Source of the DNA: Deltaproteobacteria bacterium | Lineage (GTDB): Bacteria > Desulfobacterota > Desulfarculia > Adiutricales > Adiutricaceae | Assembly: GCA_031264185.1 (NCBI GenBank) | Contig: JAISEL010000089.1 | Span: 1 to 35,132, forward strand | Length of the DNA stretch: 35,132 nucleotides | Reading direction: 5' to 3' | In this document: positions 1-8,396 of the stretch, piece by piece | Position numbering within the stretch: position 1 is the stretch's first letter | Layout of the letters: the number at the start of each line of letters is the position of its first letter | Notes under the pieces: generated by a model | The model's input: the letters and a program-made list of their open reading frames with translations, nothing else | The model's database searches: none | What the model was told of the DNA's origin: nothing | Made by a program: the position numbers and the translations under genes

Positions 1-591
1 AGGTACGCCCAAGGCCGGAACCTCTTTGAGTTCCGGGTCAAAGGTGAAGTCTTTGACTATGAGTTTACCAACCATGTCTATGCCTGGGGACCGGAACTGA
101 CGTACTTAAGAGCCGTGACTCCGGCTTTTCATCTGATCTCTCAGCTGTCGGTCGACTGGCGCGAGTATCAGCGGAATCCCGGCAGGGACGGCCACTACGG
201 CCAGCTGGCTCAGTACGGCCGGTTCTTTTTCGGTGACAATACGCACAGTCTGACCGTGGGCCTGGCTTATCTCTGGGGCCGTCCGGAGATGAACAGCCTG
301 GGTCACTGGGGCTGGTCCGTGCCGGTCAGGATGACCGTAAGGCCCGGCGGTGCCTGGGAGGTTTCCCCTCACGCCGGTATCACCGCCGAGTACTATAAAG
401 GCCCGGCCGTTATCTTAGACCGGGAGGCCCGCAGGGACATCAGGATCAGGTCCGGGGTCGACGTTACGTACAAACTGACCGAGCGGTGGCGGATAGAATT
501 TAACTACAGCTACAACCGAGACAATTCCAACAGCGCTTTCTACGACTATGCCCAGCACGTGGTCGGTTTGGGGATGTCCTGGGGTTTTTAG
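1..591 (+). CDS. C-terminal part of an outer-membrane beta-barrel protein (partial, Slam/DUF560-like)
   Basis: The reading frame is open from the first base, so the gene begins outside the window; 196 residues are visible. The segment alternates hydrophobic and polar residues, is rich in Tyr, Trp and Arg, and ends in the motif GLGMSWGF with a terminal Phe, the usual signal for outer-membrane barrel assembly. The last strands (motif YSYNRDNSN followed by FYDYAQHVVGLGMSW) resemble the C-terminus of TPR-plus-barrel proteins of the DUF560/surface lipoprotein assembly modifier (Slam) type; this family assignment is from memory and tentative. The next gene starts 22 bp downstream and encodes a signal-peptide protein, so the two are probably co-transcribed and may work together at the cell surface. 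Barrel nature is fairly sure; substrate and exact family are not. Confidence 0.65.
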   Translation, partial: RYAQGRNLFEFRVKGEVFDYEFTNHVYAWGPELTYLRAVTPAFHLISQLSVDWREYQRNPGRDGHYGQLAQYGRFFFGDNTHSLTVGLAYLWGRPEMNSLGHWGWSVPVRMTVRPGGAWEVSPHAGITAEYYKGPAVILDREARRDIRIRSGVDVTYKLTERWRIEFNYSYNRDNSNSAFYDYAQHVVGLGMSWGF

Positions 592-613
592 GTCTGAGAG
601 ACAGGAGAATATT

Positions 614-3343
614 ATGAGTCATTTAGAAAAATACCTGATTTTACCGCTTGTTTTGGCGGTGATACTATTACGGGGCGGTTCAGAACTGCTGGCTCAGACC
701 GGAGAAGTTACAATACTTAAAATAGCCGGCAAAGCCGAGATTTTGGAACAGGGCCGCAGTGTGGCGGCTAAAGAAGGTCAGAGAATAAGACCGGGTCAGT
801 CAGTCCGTCTGGTCGGAGGCGGGGAGGTCAGTATTTCTTCCCAGAATGACCGGATCAGGATCCGGGTCCAGGACGATACCACTTTAAAGTATGACGGCGA
901 TACTGGCGCCAACACCCTGCCCTGGAGCCGTACGAATCCCGATTACCGGAAAATAGCAGCCGAAGATAAAAAAGTACCTCAGTTCTCAGTGCCGGTCGGT
1001 CGTCTGGAAGTGGAAGTAGTGCCGGGCCAGGAACTCCGGCTCGTCTGTCCTTTAATTATGGCCGCAGTCAGAGGGACTGTATTTTTGGTTAATGTTGAGT
1101 ACGACGGAACCTCCAGAATCTCAACTTTGGAAGGCGTAGTGGCCACTTACGGGCGTCACGGCGAATCCCGCCTGACTCTGGCCGGTCAGAGCGCTGAAGT
1201 GACAGCCGGGCTCTATACCGGTTACCTGATCAGTCGCGGGGTAAACGTTCCGTCCGGCGGCACCTGGCAGGACGTGCCGGCCGGCACCCAGGAAAGGGTG
1301 GATAATGAGACCTTAGGCGGTATTTTTGCAGAAGGCGGGGGAGGCGGTTTACTGGGAGCCGTGCTGGCTAATCCCAGCGCCAGTCCCACAGCCGGGGTTA
1401 ACGCTTTAGCCGTGGAAGCGGCCGGCGGAGACACAGGCTCACTTTTCGTGGAGAGTCCTTTAGGCCAGGCCCAAGGCCCTGGGGCTGCTTCGGAAACAGG
1501 AGCGGCTTCCGGAACAGGGGGCCTGCCGAATTCATCTCTGCTGGCTCAGGGGCTGCCGGATATTGTTAAACCCGTCAGCTCAGGCAGCGGTCCGAAACCA
1601 GGCTTTGTTGTCAGTTTTCTGGCCCCGCCCGGATCGTCTTTCATTGACCGCAATTACGTGAAATTTGACCTGGATTTAGGGACCGGGCATATAACCAACG
1701 CCTCTTTTGCTCTGGCTTACGCCCGGCCCCATTCAACGTTCGGGGAAGCCTACACGACTATGACAGCAACTGGCGGCAGCGGCCGGCTCGATCCGGCCAC
1801 GCTCAATTTTTTGATAAGCGATTTTGACTCTTCAAGCGGCAGCGAATTTTGGGAAAATTACACGTACGGAGCCTACGGGTATTTAGGGTCCGGCACAACC
1901 TTAAGCGGCAGCTTAAGCGGACCCGTCAATTACGGTCAGGCCGTCTCAGGAGCACTGACCCCGGATTATTTTTACTACTCCATGCCTTCGGGGACCGACA
2001 TGCCTTCCTCTCTGCCATTTTCCGGCTTACTCGAACAAAAACCCATGGTTCATGTCCTGGGCACTTTCAGCATTCCCAATGTTTTAACGGCCATCAGCAA
2101 CAGTTTTGAGTTCTCCCTGAACCTCAATACCGGCCGCATAACGGATCCGTTTATTGTTTTGGACTATACGGACACCTCCAGCCGGGACATTATAATTTAT
2201 CTCTACGACGGCACGGGCCAGCTGACCAACGGTGCCTTTGCCGTCGACACGACTAAAGGCTCCATTGCCGGTTATTACGGCTATAAAAATCCTCAGGGCC
2301 GCCTGAGCGGAACTTTTAACAGCTCCGACCCGGCGGCAGGCACTTTGGTCAACGCCGGCGGGGCTTTGAACTTAAGCGCCGGAGCGGCTCCGGCTTATAT
2401 CCCGGCTTCGGTGCCTATAGCCGGCGGCCAGATTCAGGACAGCCTGCCGCCTCCGGCTAATGTGGAACTGAGAACGGTCCACTTCATAGGCGCAATCAGC
2501 GGCGGGACTTATTACTACTCTAATTTTTTGACATTCGATCTGGATTTAGCCACCGGTCTGATTGAAAACGGAGCTTTCGATCTGGAATATGACCGATACC
2601 ACCCCTACACCTCCACTGCCAGGACAACTTTAAGAGCTTACGGCGGCAGCGGCAGCCTTAATCCCAGGACCTTAAATTTCAGCATCAGCGGCTTTGACAC
2701 TGTCTACGGCCCCAGAAACCAATTTCAGGAAGATGTGTTGTTTCCATATACCTATGGCCAGTTCGGGCCGGGCACAACTTTGAGCGGAACTTTAGGCGGC
2801 TCCCCAGGTTACGGACAAACTGTTTCCGGGACCCTGGCCCCTGACTATAATTACACTTTTCTTACGTCTCCTTCAGATATGCCGGCCGCAGTGGCCTTCG
2901 GCGGCACAGTTGAGAAAAACCCCCTGGTCAATGTTTCCGGCACGTTTAATATCCCCGATGCTTCAAATGTTTATGCCAACCATTTTGGGTTCAGGCTTAA
3001 TCTTAATACCGGAGCTGTCAGCGCTCCGATAGATTTCATTACTGTGGATTATGAGGATACTTCGAGTAACCCCATAACCATGAAGCTGTCTTACGGCAGC
3101 GGCTCCCTGACCAATAACGCCTTTGCCGTGACCACCAATGAAGGGGGTGTGGTAGCCGGGATGTATATAGCCATGAACCCGACCGCTACCCTAACCGGAA
3201 CATTTGACACCAACCGGCCTGATGAAGGGGCGGCGGTCAATCCGGGGGGGACTCTGACCTTAAGCGGTCTGGGAGGGACTCCGCCGAGCTACCTGCCCAC
3301 GACTATCCCTATTCAGGGCGGTCAGGTCGGCAGGATCCGGTAG
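614..3343 (+). CDS. Secreted FecR-domain protein with two large internal repeats
   Basis: The protein has 909 residues. I chose the ATG at 614 because AGGAG lies about 8 bases upstream and the protein then begins with a clear signal peptide (hydrophobic run LILPLVLAVILL, cleavage near LLAQ). There is no lipobox Cys. Residues about 37-200 form a FecR-type domain (GQRIRPGQSVRL, then PVGRLEVEV, AVRGTVF and STLEGVV). A Gly/Ala/Pro-rich linker follows to about residue 325. The rest is two tandem copies of a roughly 285-residue unit (about 326-611 and 614-909); each copy carries FDLDL.TG.I, SG.L.P.TLNF.IS.FD, G.GTTLSG, VSG.L.PDY, VSGTF.IP and LNLNTG, and ends PI.GGQ. The repeats are beta-rich and look like adhesin or barrel-handle modules. 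It probably works in the periplasm or on the surface, perhaps with the upstream barrel. Ligand unknown. Confidence 0.75.
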   Translation: MSHLEKYLILPLVLAVILLRGGSELLAQTGEVTILKIAGKAEILEQGRSVAAKEGQRIRPGQSVRLVGGGEVSISSQNDRIRIRVQDDTTLKYDGDTGANTLPWSRTNPDYRKIAAEDKKVPQFSVPVGRLEVEVVPGQELRLVCPLIMAAVRGTVFLVNVEYDGTSRISTLEGVVATYGRHGESRLTLAGQSAEVTAGLYTGYLISRGVNVPSGGTWQDVPAGTQERVDNETLGGIFAEGGGGGLLGAVLANPSASPTAGVNALAVEAAGGDTGSLFVESPLGQAQGPGAASETGAASGTGGLPNSSLLAQGLPDIVKPVSSGSGPKPGFVVSFLAPPGSSFIDRNYVKFDLDLGTGHITNASFALAYARPHSTFGEAYTTMTATGGSGRLDPATLNFLISDFDSSSGSEFWENYTYGAYGYLGSGTTLSGSLSGPVNYGQAVSGALTPDYFYYSMPSGTDMPSSLPFSGLLEQKPMVHVLGTFSIPNVLTAISNSFEFSLNLNTGRITDPFIVLDYTDTSSRDIIIYLYDGTGQLTNGAFAVDTTKGSIAGYYGYKNPQGRLSGTFNSSDPAAGTLVNAGGALNLSAGAAPAYIPASVPIAGGQIQDSLPPPANVELRTVHFIGAISGGTYYYSNFLTFDLDLATGLIENGAFDLEYDRYHPYTSTARTTLRAYGGSGSLNPRTLNFSISGFDTVYGPRNQFQEDVLFPYTYGQFGPGTTLSGTLGGSPGYGQTVSGTLAPDYNYTFLTSPSDMPAAVAFGGTVEKNPLVNVSGTFNIPDASNVYANHFGFRLNLNTGAVSAPIDFITVDYEDTSSNPITMKLSYGSGSLTNNAFAVTTNEGGVVAGMYIAMNPTATLTGTFDTNRPDEGAAVNPGGTLTLSGLGGTPPSYLPTTIPIQGGQVGRIR

Positions 3344-3434
3344 CAGACATTCATTATTTCTTCGGATGGGGGAGCTAAAGTTGCTGTAAGCTCTTAGGAG
3401 CAGGTATTTTAGTTCAGCTCCACAGGAATTACTA

Positions 3435-3533
3435 TTACTCCGGCGGATAATTTTGACCATAGATAAAATTAAATACGCGAAAGTCAAGGTGAACCCGAAG
3501 AAAATAGATTCTCATAATTATCCGCCGGGGTAA
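3435..3533. repeat. MITE copy 1 (IS630/Tc1-mariner-type, 99 bp)
   Basis: The element begins TTACTCCGGCGGATAATT and ends with the inverted copy AATTATCCGCCGGGGTAA. It is flanked on both sides by TA (3433-3434 and 3534-3535), the dinucleotide duplicated by IS630/Tc1-mariner transposases. A second copy lies at 27782-27881 in the same orientation, with a few substitutions and small indels. It encodes no transposase. A decayed IS630 transposase lies about 100 bp away, so an IS630 relative is the likely mobiliser, although no full-length parent with these ends is visible. Confidence 0.85.
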
Positions 3534-3546
3534 TAATGAGGCATAA

Positions 3547-3582
3547 AATAGAGCCCGGCTGATTTTCCGGCCGGGCTCTATT
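3547..3582 (+). terminator. Strong hairpin, probable terminator of the FecR gene
   Basis: A perfect 13-bp inverted repeat (AATAGAGCCCGGC / GCCGGGCTCTATT) with a 10-base loop. It is A-rich on the left and has only a short T stretch on the right, so it may act in either direction. It lies 204 bp after the FecR stop because the MITE sits in between. Confidence 0.6.
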
Positions 3583-3631
3583 CTGCGGCACGAAAGTCTG
3601 AGAATGCTGTAATCCGTGATCATTGCGGGAC

Positions 3632-4200
3632 TTAAGATAATGCCTTTGGCACAGCCGGATTTGCCGTGATCATATGTTTTTTTACTTTCTTTGTGCCGTT
3701 TTGCGCTCCCTTAAGGGTTTTGCGGACATTTGAATTAAGTTCCTCCTGTTCATGAGGGCGGGGCAGCTTGCGCAGCGCACTTTTTAATATGCTTTTCAGA
3801 TGCTCATCAGGGTCCGGCTCCGGCGGATACGGAGGCAGACGGAAAATCACAATCCTGTCATGATGATTTTTCAGCAGCGCAGCAGCCTTTTCCGAATGAT
3901 GAGCTCTAAGGCTGTCAGCTGCAAGAAAAACTTTACTTGAAGATCTTGCCGCAAGCTTCTTCATGAAATTGATAAGTGCACCAATTTCTGCTGACTCCGA
4001 AGATGGCGGTTATGACATCTTTCCAATAAGCGGAACAGCTGAAATGATATTCAGTGCAAGGCGCCTGCCTGTGGCCGTAAAGCCAAAAAACGGATCAGAA
4101 ACAGTCGGTATAAGGAGTTTTGCCTCCGTAACGAATCTGCTTCCAGTAACTGTTCTGCTGCTGCTCTTACGGGATATCCGGGCGCGGCGGTAATAAAACC
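3632..4200 (-). pseudogene. Decayed IS630-family transposase (first lineage)
   Basis: The minus-strand frame from 3964 to 3632 encodes the end of an IS630-type DDE domain: VFLAADSLRAHH carries the second catalytic Asp, and PPYPPEPDPDEHL matches the usual PPYSPELNPDEYLN with its catalytic Glu. The same frame continues upstream through an internal stop (near 4013) into RRLALNIISAV, which fits the ISAI segment of the family, and TEAKLLIPTVSDP, where the first catalytic Asp (usually DEA) has become Thr. The N-terminal DNA-binding half is missing. The element is therefore inactive. It sits between the FecR gene and the 3' end of the glycosyltransferase operon. Confidence 0.75.
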
Positions 4201-4340
4201 TGCGGATCTTGAAGATCTGGTCCGGGTCTCTGGCAACGGCCTTCCGGCTGGGTCAGGCGGATGCGTCCGGGTCAGGGCAGTATGGAATCGGCAAGAATCT
4301 GCTTCCAGAAAGCCGGTCCGTCTGCAGTTTGAGCTGTCCT

Positions 4341-5597
4341 TTACCCCAGGGCGCCCAAAGCGTCTGCGGCCTCCAGGAATCGCTTTCTGGAGACTGAATC
4401 AGGCCAGATTTTAAGGGCCACGGCTCGGAAAAAGTCCGGCTGAGGCCGGCGGCCTGGTTCCGGGCCGGGCAAATCCGGAACATAGTCCGGCTCCAGGACG
4501 GCGCAGGCTCCTTCCCGGATAATCAGGGCCTGCCGCTGTTCTGCTGTCGGCTCTCCGAGCGGAGTGAGTTTATACCCGAAACTGTCCAGACTGGTCAGGA
4601 ATGCGCCTTGAAGGTTTTCCGGCTTTTTGCTGTTCAGGATACAATTGACCGCCTCAGCTGCCTGGCAGACCTCCGGAACAGCCTGACAGAGGCGGGAGGG
4701 ACAGGGCCGGCCTTCCGAGCAGGGGGCGCAGGGAGCCGGAGTCTGGATAACCAGCTGATTCTCTCTGTAAGGTCCGGTCTCTCCGGCCCAAGCCGGTCCG
4801 AAAAAAAGGCTTACGACCTCGGTGCCTAAGGCGGCCCCCAAATGCATAACTCCGGTGTCGCCGGAGATCAGAAGCCTGAGTCCGCTGACTGTTCCGGCCA
4901 GCTCGGATAAATCAGTCTGTCCCGCCAGATTCGTCAGTTCTGTCTCCGGACTTATGTTTTGACAGACGGCCTTAGCCAGAGCCCTTTCCCCCGGTCCCCC
5001 CAGCAGGACCGGTCTGAGCCCGAATTTACGGGCTAAAATTTCGGCTATGGCCGTAAATTTCTCTCTCGGCCAGCGTCTTCTGGGGCTGCCCGCGCCTAGC
5101 ACCAGTCCGGCCTGCTGATATTTTTCGGAACTGAAATTTCCGGGCCAGAACAGTTTTCTGTCAGCTAAAAAGCCTGGTTCAATGCGGCGCCAGATATCGA
5201 CTAAATTGAAAGGGGACAGGCGGCGGTTTATTTTAAGGACATTTAAAGCTATTTCCTGGGCCTGGGGCAGAATCAGGCGGCCTTTTCTCTGGTGGGGGCC
5301 GAAGATCGCTGAGCCGGGGTTGGCGGCCAGTATTTTGTCGGCCAGAGCCAGAGCCGGGGGAGCCATGGACAGATTATAGACAGTCAGGCGGCCCGGCGGA
5401 ATGTTTTTTAAATTTGGATCTTTTAAGTCAACTTCCAGGACTTCGGTAAATAAATTGGAGATTTTAGCCGCCTCGGTGACCGATTTCTGGGCCGTTAATA
5501 CATAGATCTCGTCCGCTCTTTGACTCAGGCTTTTAAATACCGGGCTGGCCTGGATAAAGTCCCCCAGTTTGGCTAAGGCCAGGACCAGGGCTTTCAT
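4341..5597 (-). CDS. GT9-family glycosyltransferase (ADP-heptose:LPS heptosyltransferase-like)
   Basis: The protein has 418 residues. It starts MKALVLALAKLGDFIQASPV, the typical GT9 N-terminus (nucleotide-sugar transferase, GT-B fold). The C-terminal Rossmann half shows GLVLGAGSPRRRWPREKF and SGDTGVMHLGAALGTEVVSLFFGP, the conserved donor-site motif. GT9 enzymes transfer heptose or related sugars. A Cys-rich stretch (CAPCSEGRPCPSRLCQ) matches the cysteine cluster often seen after that motif. The last roughly 100 residues are an extra tail that I do not recognise. The ATG overlaps the stop of the preceding gene (ATGA), so translation is coupled; this is the last gene of the operon. Family sure, sugar unknown. 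Confidence 0.85.
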   Translation of the reverse strand: MKALVLALAKLGDFIQASPVFKSLSQRADEIYVLTAQKSVTEAAKISNLFTEVLEVDLKDPNLKNIPPGRLTVYNLSMAPPALALADKILAANPGSAIFGPHQRKGRLILPQAQEIALNVLKINRRLSPFNLVDIWRRIEPGFLADRKLFWPGNFSSEKYQQAGLVLGAGSPRRRWPREKFTAIAEILARKFGLRPVLLGGPGERALAKAVCQNISPETELTNLAGQTDLSELAGTVSGLRLLISGDTGVMHLGAALGTEVVSLFFGPAWAGETGPYRENQLVIQTPAPCAPCSEGRPCPSRLCQAVPEVCQAAEAVNCILNSKKPENLQGAFLTSLDSFGYKLTPLGEPTAEQRQALIIREGACAVLEPDYVPDLPGPEPGRRPQPDFFRAVALKIWPDSVSRKRFLEAADALGALG

Positions 5598-7285
5598 GAA
5601 CCGGCTCCGAATATGACCTTGAACATCTCTTGGAGGCGGTGGGTGTAAAGATGCTGCCCCAGGACCCGCGTTTTGGCTTTTTGGGCCGCGTTCTGTCTTT
5701 CCCTGGGGTGAGCCAGGTACTCTTTGGCCAGGCTTTTGGCTTCCTGAGGCGAGGCATAGGTCACTATTTCGTCCTGTTCAAAAAGGCCGTTCAACTGCTT
5801 TCTGAAGTCGGTCAGCAGAAAGCCCCCGCAGGCCGGCACGTCAAAGACCCTCTGGTTGAGGCCGGTTTTCATCTGGGCGCTGGTGATGTTTAAATTTACG
5901 GCCGTGGAGCGGTAAAAAGGGGCCAGATCCCGGTAGTAATCCAATTGACCGGCCAGAGAGACCTCGGGCAGGATTCCGGACCAGCCGCTGTCGCCGCAGA
6001 CAGTCGGGTTCAGATCCTTGAGGGTCCTCAGGACCTTGATTCTGGCCAGACGGCCGGCTCTCCAGGTAATTAAGGCTAAGAGGTTTATTTTCTGGTCCGG
6101 ATCCAAGTTTTCCTTTTCCGCCAGAAGGCCGCTTAACCCGTCCGGCAGGAGATCGGCATTTTTTAAAAATTTAACAGCCATCCGGTCAACGGCGGCCAGA
6201 TGATGAGCTTTAAGCCCCGACAGGGCCAGATATTTTTCCGTGGCCGCAGTTAAGCTGTCGCCGACAAAAGCCAGGCCCCGTCTCAGGGGAGTGTCTTCCT
6301 GGCGGAAAATAGCTGGATCGGTGGCTAAGGGCAGGTAGTGAACTTTACTGAAACCGTTCTGCCGCAAAAACTCCAAATAATCACTGTCCCAGGAAAAGAC
6401 AAAAATATCGCCCTGAGGTCCGGGTTTAAGGATGTATGCCGGGCTGTCGACAAACCAGGAGGCTACCGGCAGGCCCAGCCGGGCAAAGACACTGGCTAAA
6501 ATGCCTTCCGTGTCCAGGCCTAAATGATTGACAGTCAAAACCAGTTCCGGACGGTAGTCCTTAATCTCCCGGAGAAGCTGCTGGTACTCCCGCCCTTCGG
6601 TCTTGGTCAGGGAAAAGCTCCACCTTCTGACGGAGGCCCTTAAGCTTTCGGCGGCCCTGGGGATCTCCCTGGCCAGATAGTAGCCGGCGTCTAAAAATAA
6701 AATCCGGGGCGGCTTTATCCGGCGGGCTTTCATTTTTGAGGGATAGAGATGACTGTCCAGCCTTAAATTGGCCGGCCGGGCCAGAAGCGTCCGGGGGGCA
6801 TCCGGCGGCAGCCGGGAGCCCGGGCGGTTTTCTAAAAAAAGCCTGAAGCCCGCCGCCTTTAGAACAGTCTTTAAATCCCGGGCCGCTAAGGCCGCCGCCG
6901 CCAGTTCCGGACGAGCTTCCCAGAGCCACAGAGGGCTGTCCGGGGGCAGTTTCTGCAGAAGATATTCCAGATGGTAGCCCAGGCCGAAGCCTATGACCGT
7001 TAAACCGTGAGTCACGGATCCGGCTTTTAAAAACTCATCAGCCAGAAGAATATCTTCTTTCTGGGGATCTAAGCCGCTGGTCAGTCTTTTGGGGCCGGCG
7101 CCCAAATCAATGGCCAGGGCCGGAAAACTGCTGCGGCCCTGAGTTAAAATTACTTCGCCGGCGGAAAAAGGAAAACAGAAGCTTTCTCCTCTCATCTGCG
7201 GCCGTAAATCTTCGAGCCTGGCCGCTTCATGAGGCTGCTTCTGCCTTAATAAGGCCAAATTTTGGTCAAACCAGGAGAGTATCAC
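5594..7285 (-). CDS. CgeB-like glycosyltransferase with Maf-type N-terminal module
   Basis: The protein has 563 residues and a GTG start (VILSWFDQN), overlapping the end of the GT4 gene by 20 bases. The N-terminal 180 residues contain TVIGFGLGYHLEYLLQKLP followed by an acidic Glu position (LWEARPEL). The same layout (GLGLGWHL...VVYEP) occurs at the N-terminus of the Maf-like protein encoded at 9564-11174. Residues about 190-560 form a CgeB/DUF3880-type glycosyltransferase: PPRILFLDAGYYL, SWFVDSPAYI, FSWDSDYLEFL and, near the end, LNLNITS with RVFDVPACGGFLLTDF, the CgeB signature. It probably transfers a sugar to a protein or glycan acceptor in the cytoplasm. The fusion of the two modules is noteworthy. 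Confidence 0.75.
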   Translation of the reverse strand: MILSWFDQNLALLRQKQPHEAARLEDLRPQMRGESFCFPFSAGEVILTQGRSSFPALAIDLGAGPKRLTSGLDPQKEDILLADEFLKAGSVTHGLTVIGFGLGYHLEYLLQKLPPDSPLWLWEARPELAAAALAARDLKTVLKAAGFRLFLENRPGSRLPPDAPRTLLARPANLRLDSHLYPSKMKARRIKPPRILFLDAGYYLAREIPRAAESLRASVRRWSFSLTKTEGREYQQLLREIKDYRPELVLTVNHLGLDTEGILASVFARLGLPVASWFVDSPAYILKPGPQGDIFVFSWDSDYLEFLRQNGFSKVHYLPLATDPAIFRQEDTPLRRGLAFVGDSLTAATEKYLALSGLKAHHLAAVDRMAVKFLKNADLLPDGLSGLLAEKENLDPDQKINLLALITWRAGRLARIKVLRTLKDLNPTVCGDSGWSGILPEVSLAGQLDYYRDLAPFYRSTAVNLNITSAQMKTGLNQRVFDVPACGGFLLTDFRKQLNGLFEQDEIVTYASPQEAKSLAKEYLAHPRERQNAAQKAKTRVLGQHLYTHRLQEMFKVIFGAGS

Positions 7286-8396
7286 TTCTTTGACCGCCGG
7301 TTTGAATAATATCCCGGGCCGAACTCTGGGCCCTTAAACTGAGCTTGAAAAGCCGTTCCCATTCCCCGGCGATCTGATCCCAGGCGTAAGAGGAACGGAT
7401 GACGTTTCTGGCCTTCAGAGCCAGTTTTTCGGTTCTTTGGGGGTTATTAAGCAGATACAGTGTCCGCTCGACAAAGCTTTGCCAGTAGGAAGGGGTCCGG
7501 GGCCGTCCGGGAACTTTAAATTCCTCCAGCTTGACTGATTCGGTTAAAGCGTAGTCATTAGTTGTAACTAACGGCGTACCCAGGGCCTGAGCTTCCAGAA
7601 CGACCAGGCAGCTGATTTCCGGAAAGCAGCAGGGGTAAACCAGTAAGGCCGATTCGGCCAGATGCCGGTAATAGTCTTTTTTGCCCAGGGGGCCCAGATC
7701 AATAATATCGGGATCGCTTTTAACCAGCAGATTAAGATAACTGTACAGCTCCTTAAGTTCCGGAGAGAGGTAGTCGGCCGACATCTGATAGCCGCAGAGA
7801 TGGAGCCTGAGTTCGGGTTTGGCCTGTTTCAGGCGGGGCCAGATCTTTTCCAGAAGTATTTTCAGGCCCCTTTCCGGTCTGGAGGCGTATAAAAGCTTAT
7901 GAGGGTCTTTCCGGGCGCCTTTTGAAGCCTCATCCAGCAGATTAAAATCCAGGCCGTTGCGGGTGACGACCATGCGGTCTGAAAGCTGAGGCAGTCTGGT
8001 CAGGAAATTATCCCGGTGGAAAGCCGACAGAACTAAAAACAGATCTATTTCATCGTGGACTGACTTAAGGACCTGAGTATTGTCTAAAGTGTCATGGTTC
8101 CACAGGACTTTGACTGCGGCCCGGAAAGGGATATTGAAGACCCCGAAAAAGCGGCTGACCACAAAGACGTCAAACTTCTCCCAAGCCAGACGGTTCAAAG
8201 TCGAGCGGAAAGGGTGGTACTGGACTCCCTGGTGGACGGCTGACCGGGCGCAGTTATTGAAGGCCGTAATCTCATGGCCCAGCCGGTTTAAAGCCCTGGT
8301 CACGCTGATGAAGGCGCTTTCGCTGCCGCCTAAGGGTTGTTTTTCCAAACTGTCCCCCTCAAAAGGCACGCCGTCGGTAAAAAAGCCGATCTTCAT
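7266..8396 (-). CDS. GT4-family glycosyltransferase
   Basis: The protein has 376 residues. The N-terminus MKIGFFTDGVPFEGDSLEKQ and GGSESAFISVTRALNRLGHEIT fit the acceptor domain of GT-B retaining enzymes. The C-terminal donor domain has LLYASRPERGLKILLEKIWP, LHLCGY, IIDLGPLGKKDYYRHLAESALLVYPC and PEISCLVVLEAQALGTPLVTT, the GT4 EX7E region. The ATG overlaps the stop of the GT2 gene upstream (ATGA), indicating coupled translation within the operon. Donor and acceptor sugars cannot be told from the sequence. Confidence 0.85.
   Translation of the reverse strand: MKIGFFTDGVPFEGDSLEKQPLGGSESAFISVTRALNRLGHEITAFNNCARSAVHQGVQYHPFRSTLNRLAWEKFDVFVVSRFFGVFNIPFRAAVKVLWNHDTLDNTQVLKSVHDEIDLFLVLSAFHRDNFLTRLPQLSDRMVVTRNGLDFNLLDEASKGARKDPHKLLYASRPERGLKILLEKIWPRLKQAKPELRLHLCGYQMSADYLSPELKELYSYLNLLVKSDPDIIDLGPLGKKDYYRHLAESALLVYPCCFPEISCLVVLEAQALGTPLVTTNDYALTESVKLEEFKVPGRPRTPSYWQSFVERTLYLLNNPQRTEKLALKARNVIRSSYAWDQIAGEWERLFKLSLRAQSSARDIIQTGGQRSDTLLV

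Larger units (their letters stand above)
3344..3631. other. Non-coding gap with MITE and hairpin
   Basis: There is no supported gene here. The gap holds MITE copy 1 (3435-3533) and a 13-bp hairpin (3547-3582). The short open frames inside it come from the MITE and are not believable genes. Confidence 0.6.

Noticed and set aside
3435-3623. Short protein frame over MITE copy 1
   Set aside because: It is simply the translation of the MITE and hairpin; it shares residues with the frame in copy 2 because the DNA is repeated.
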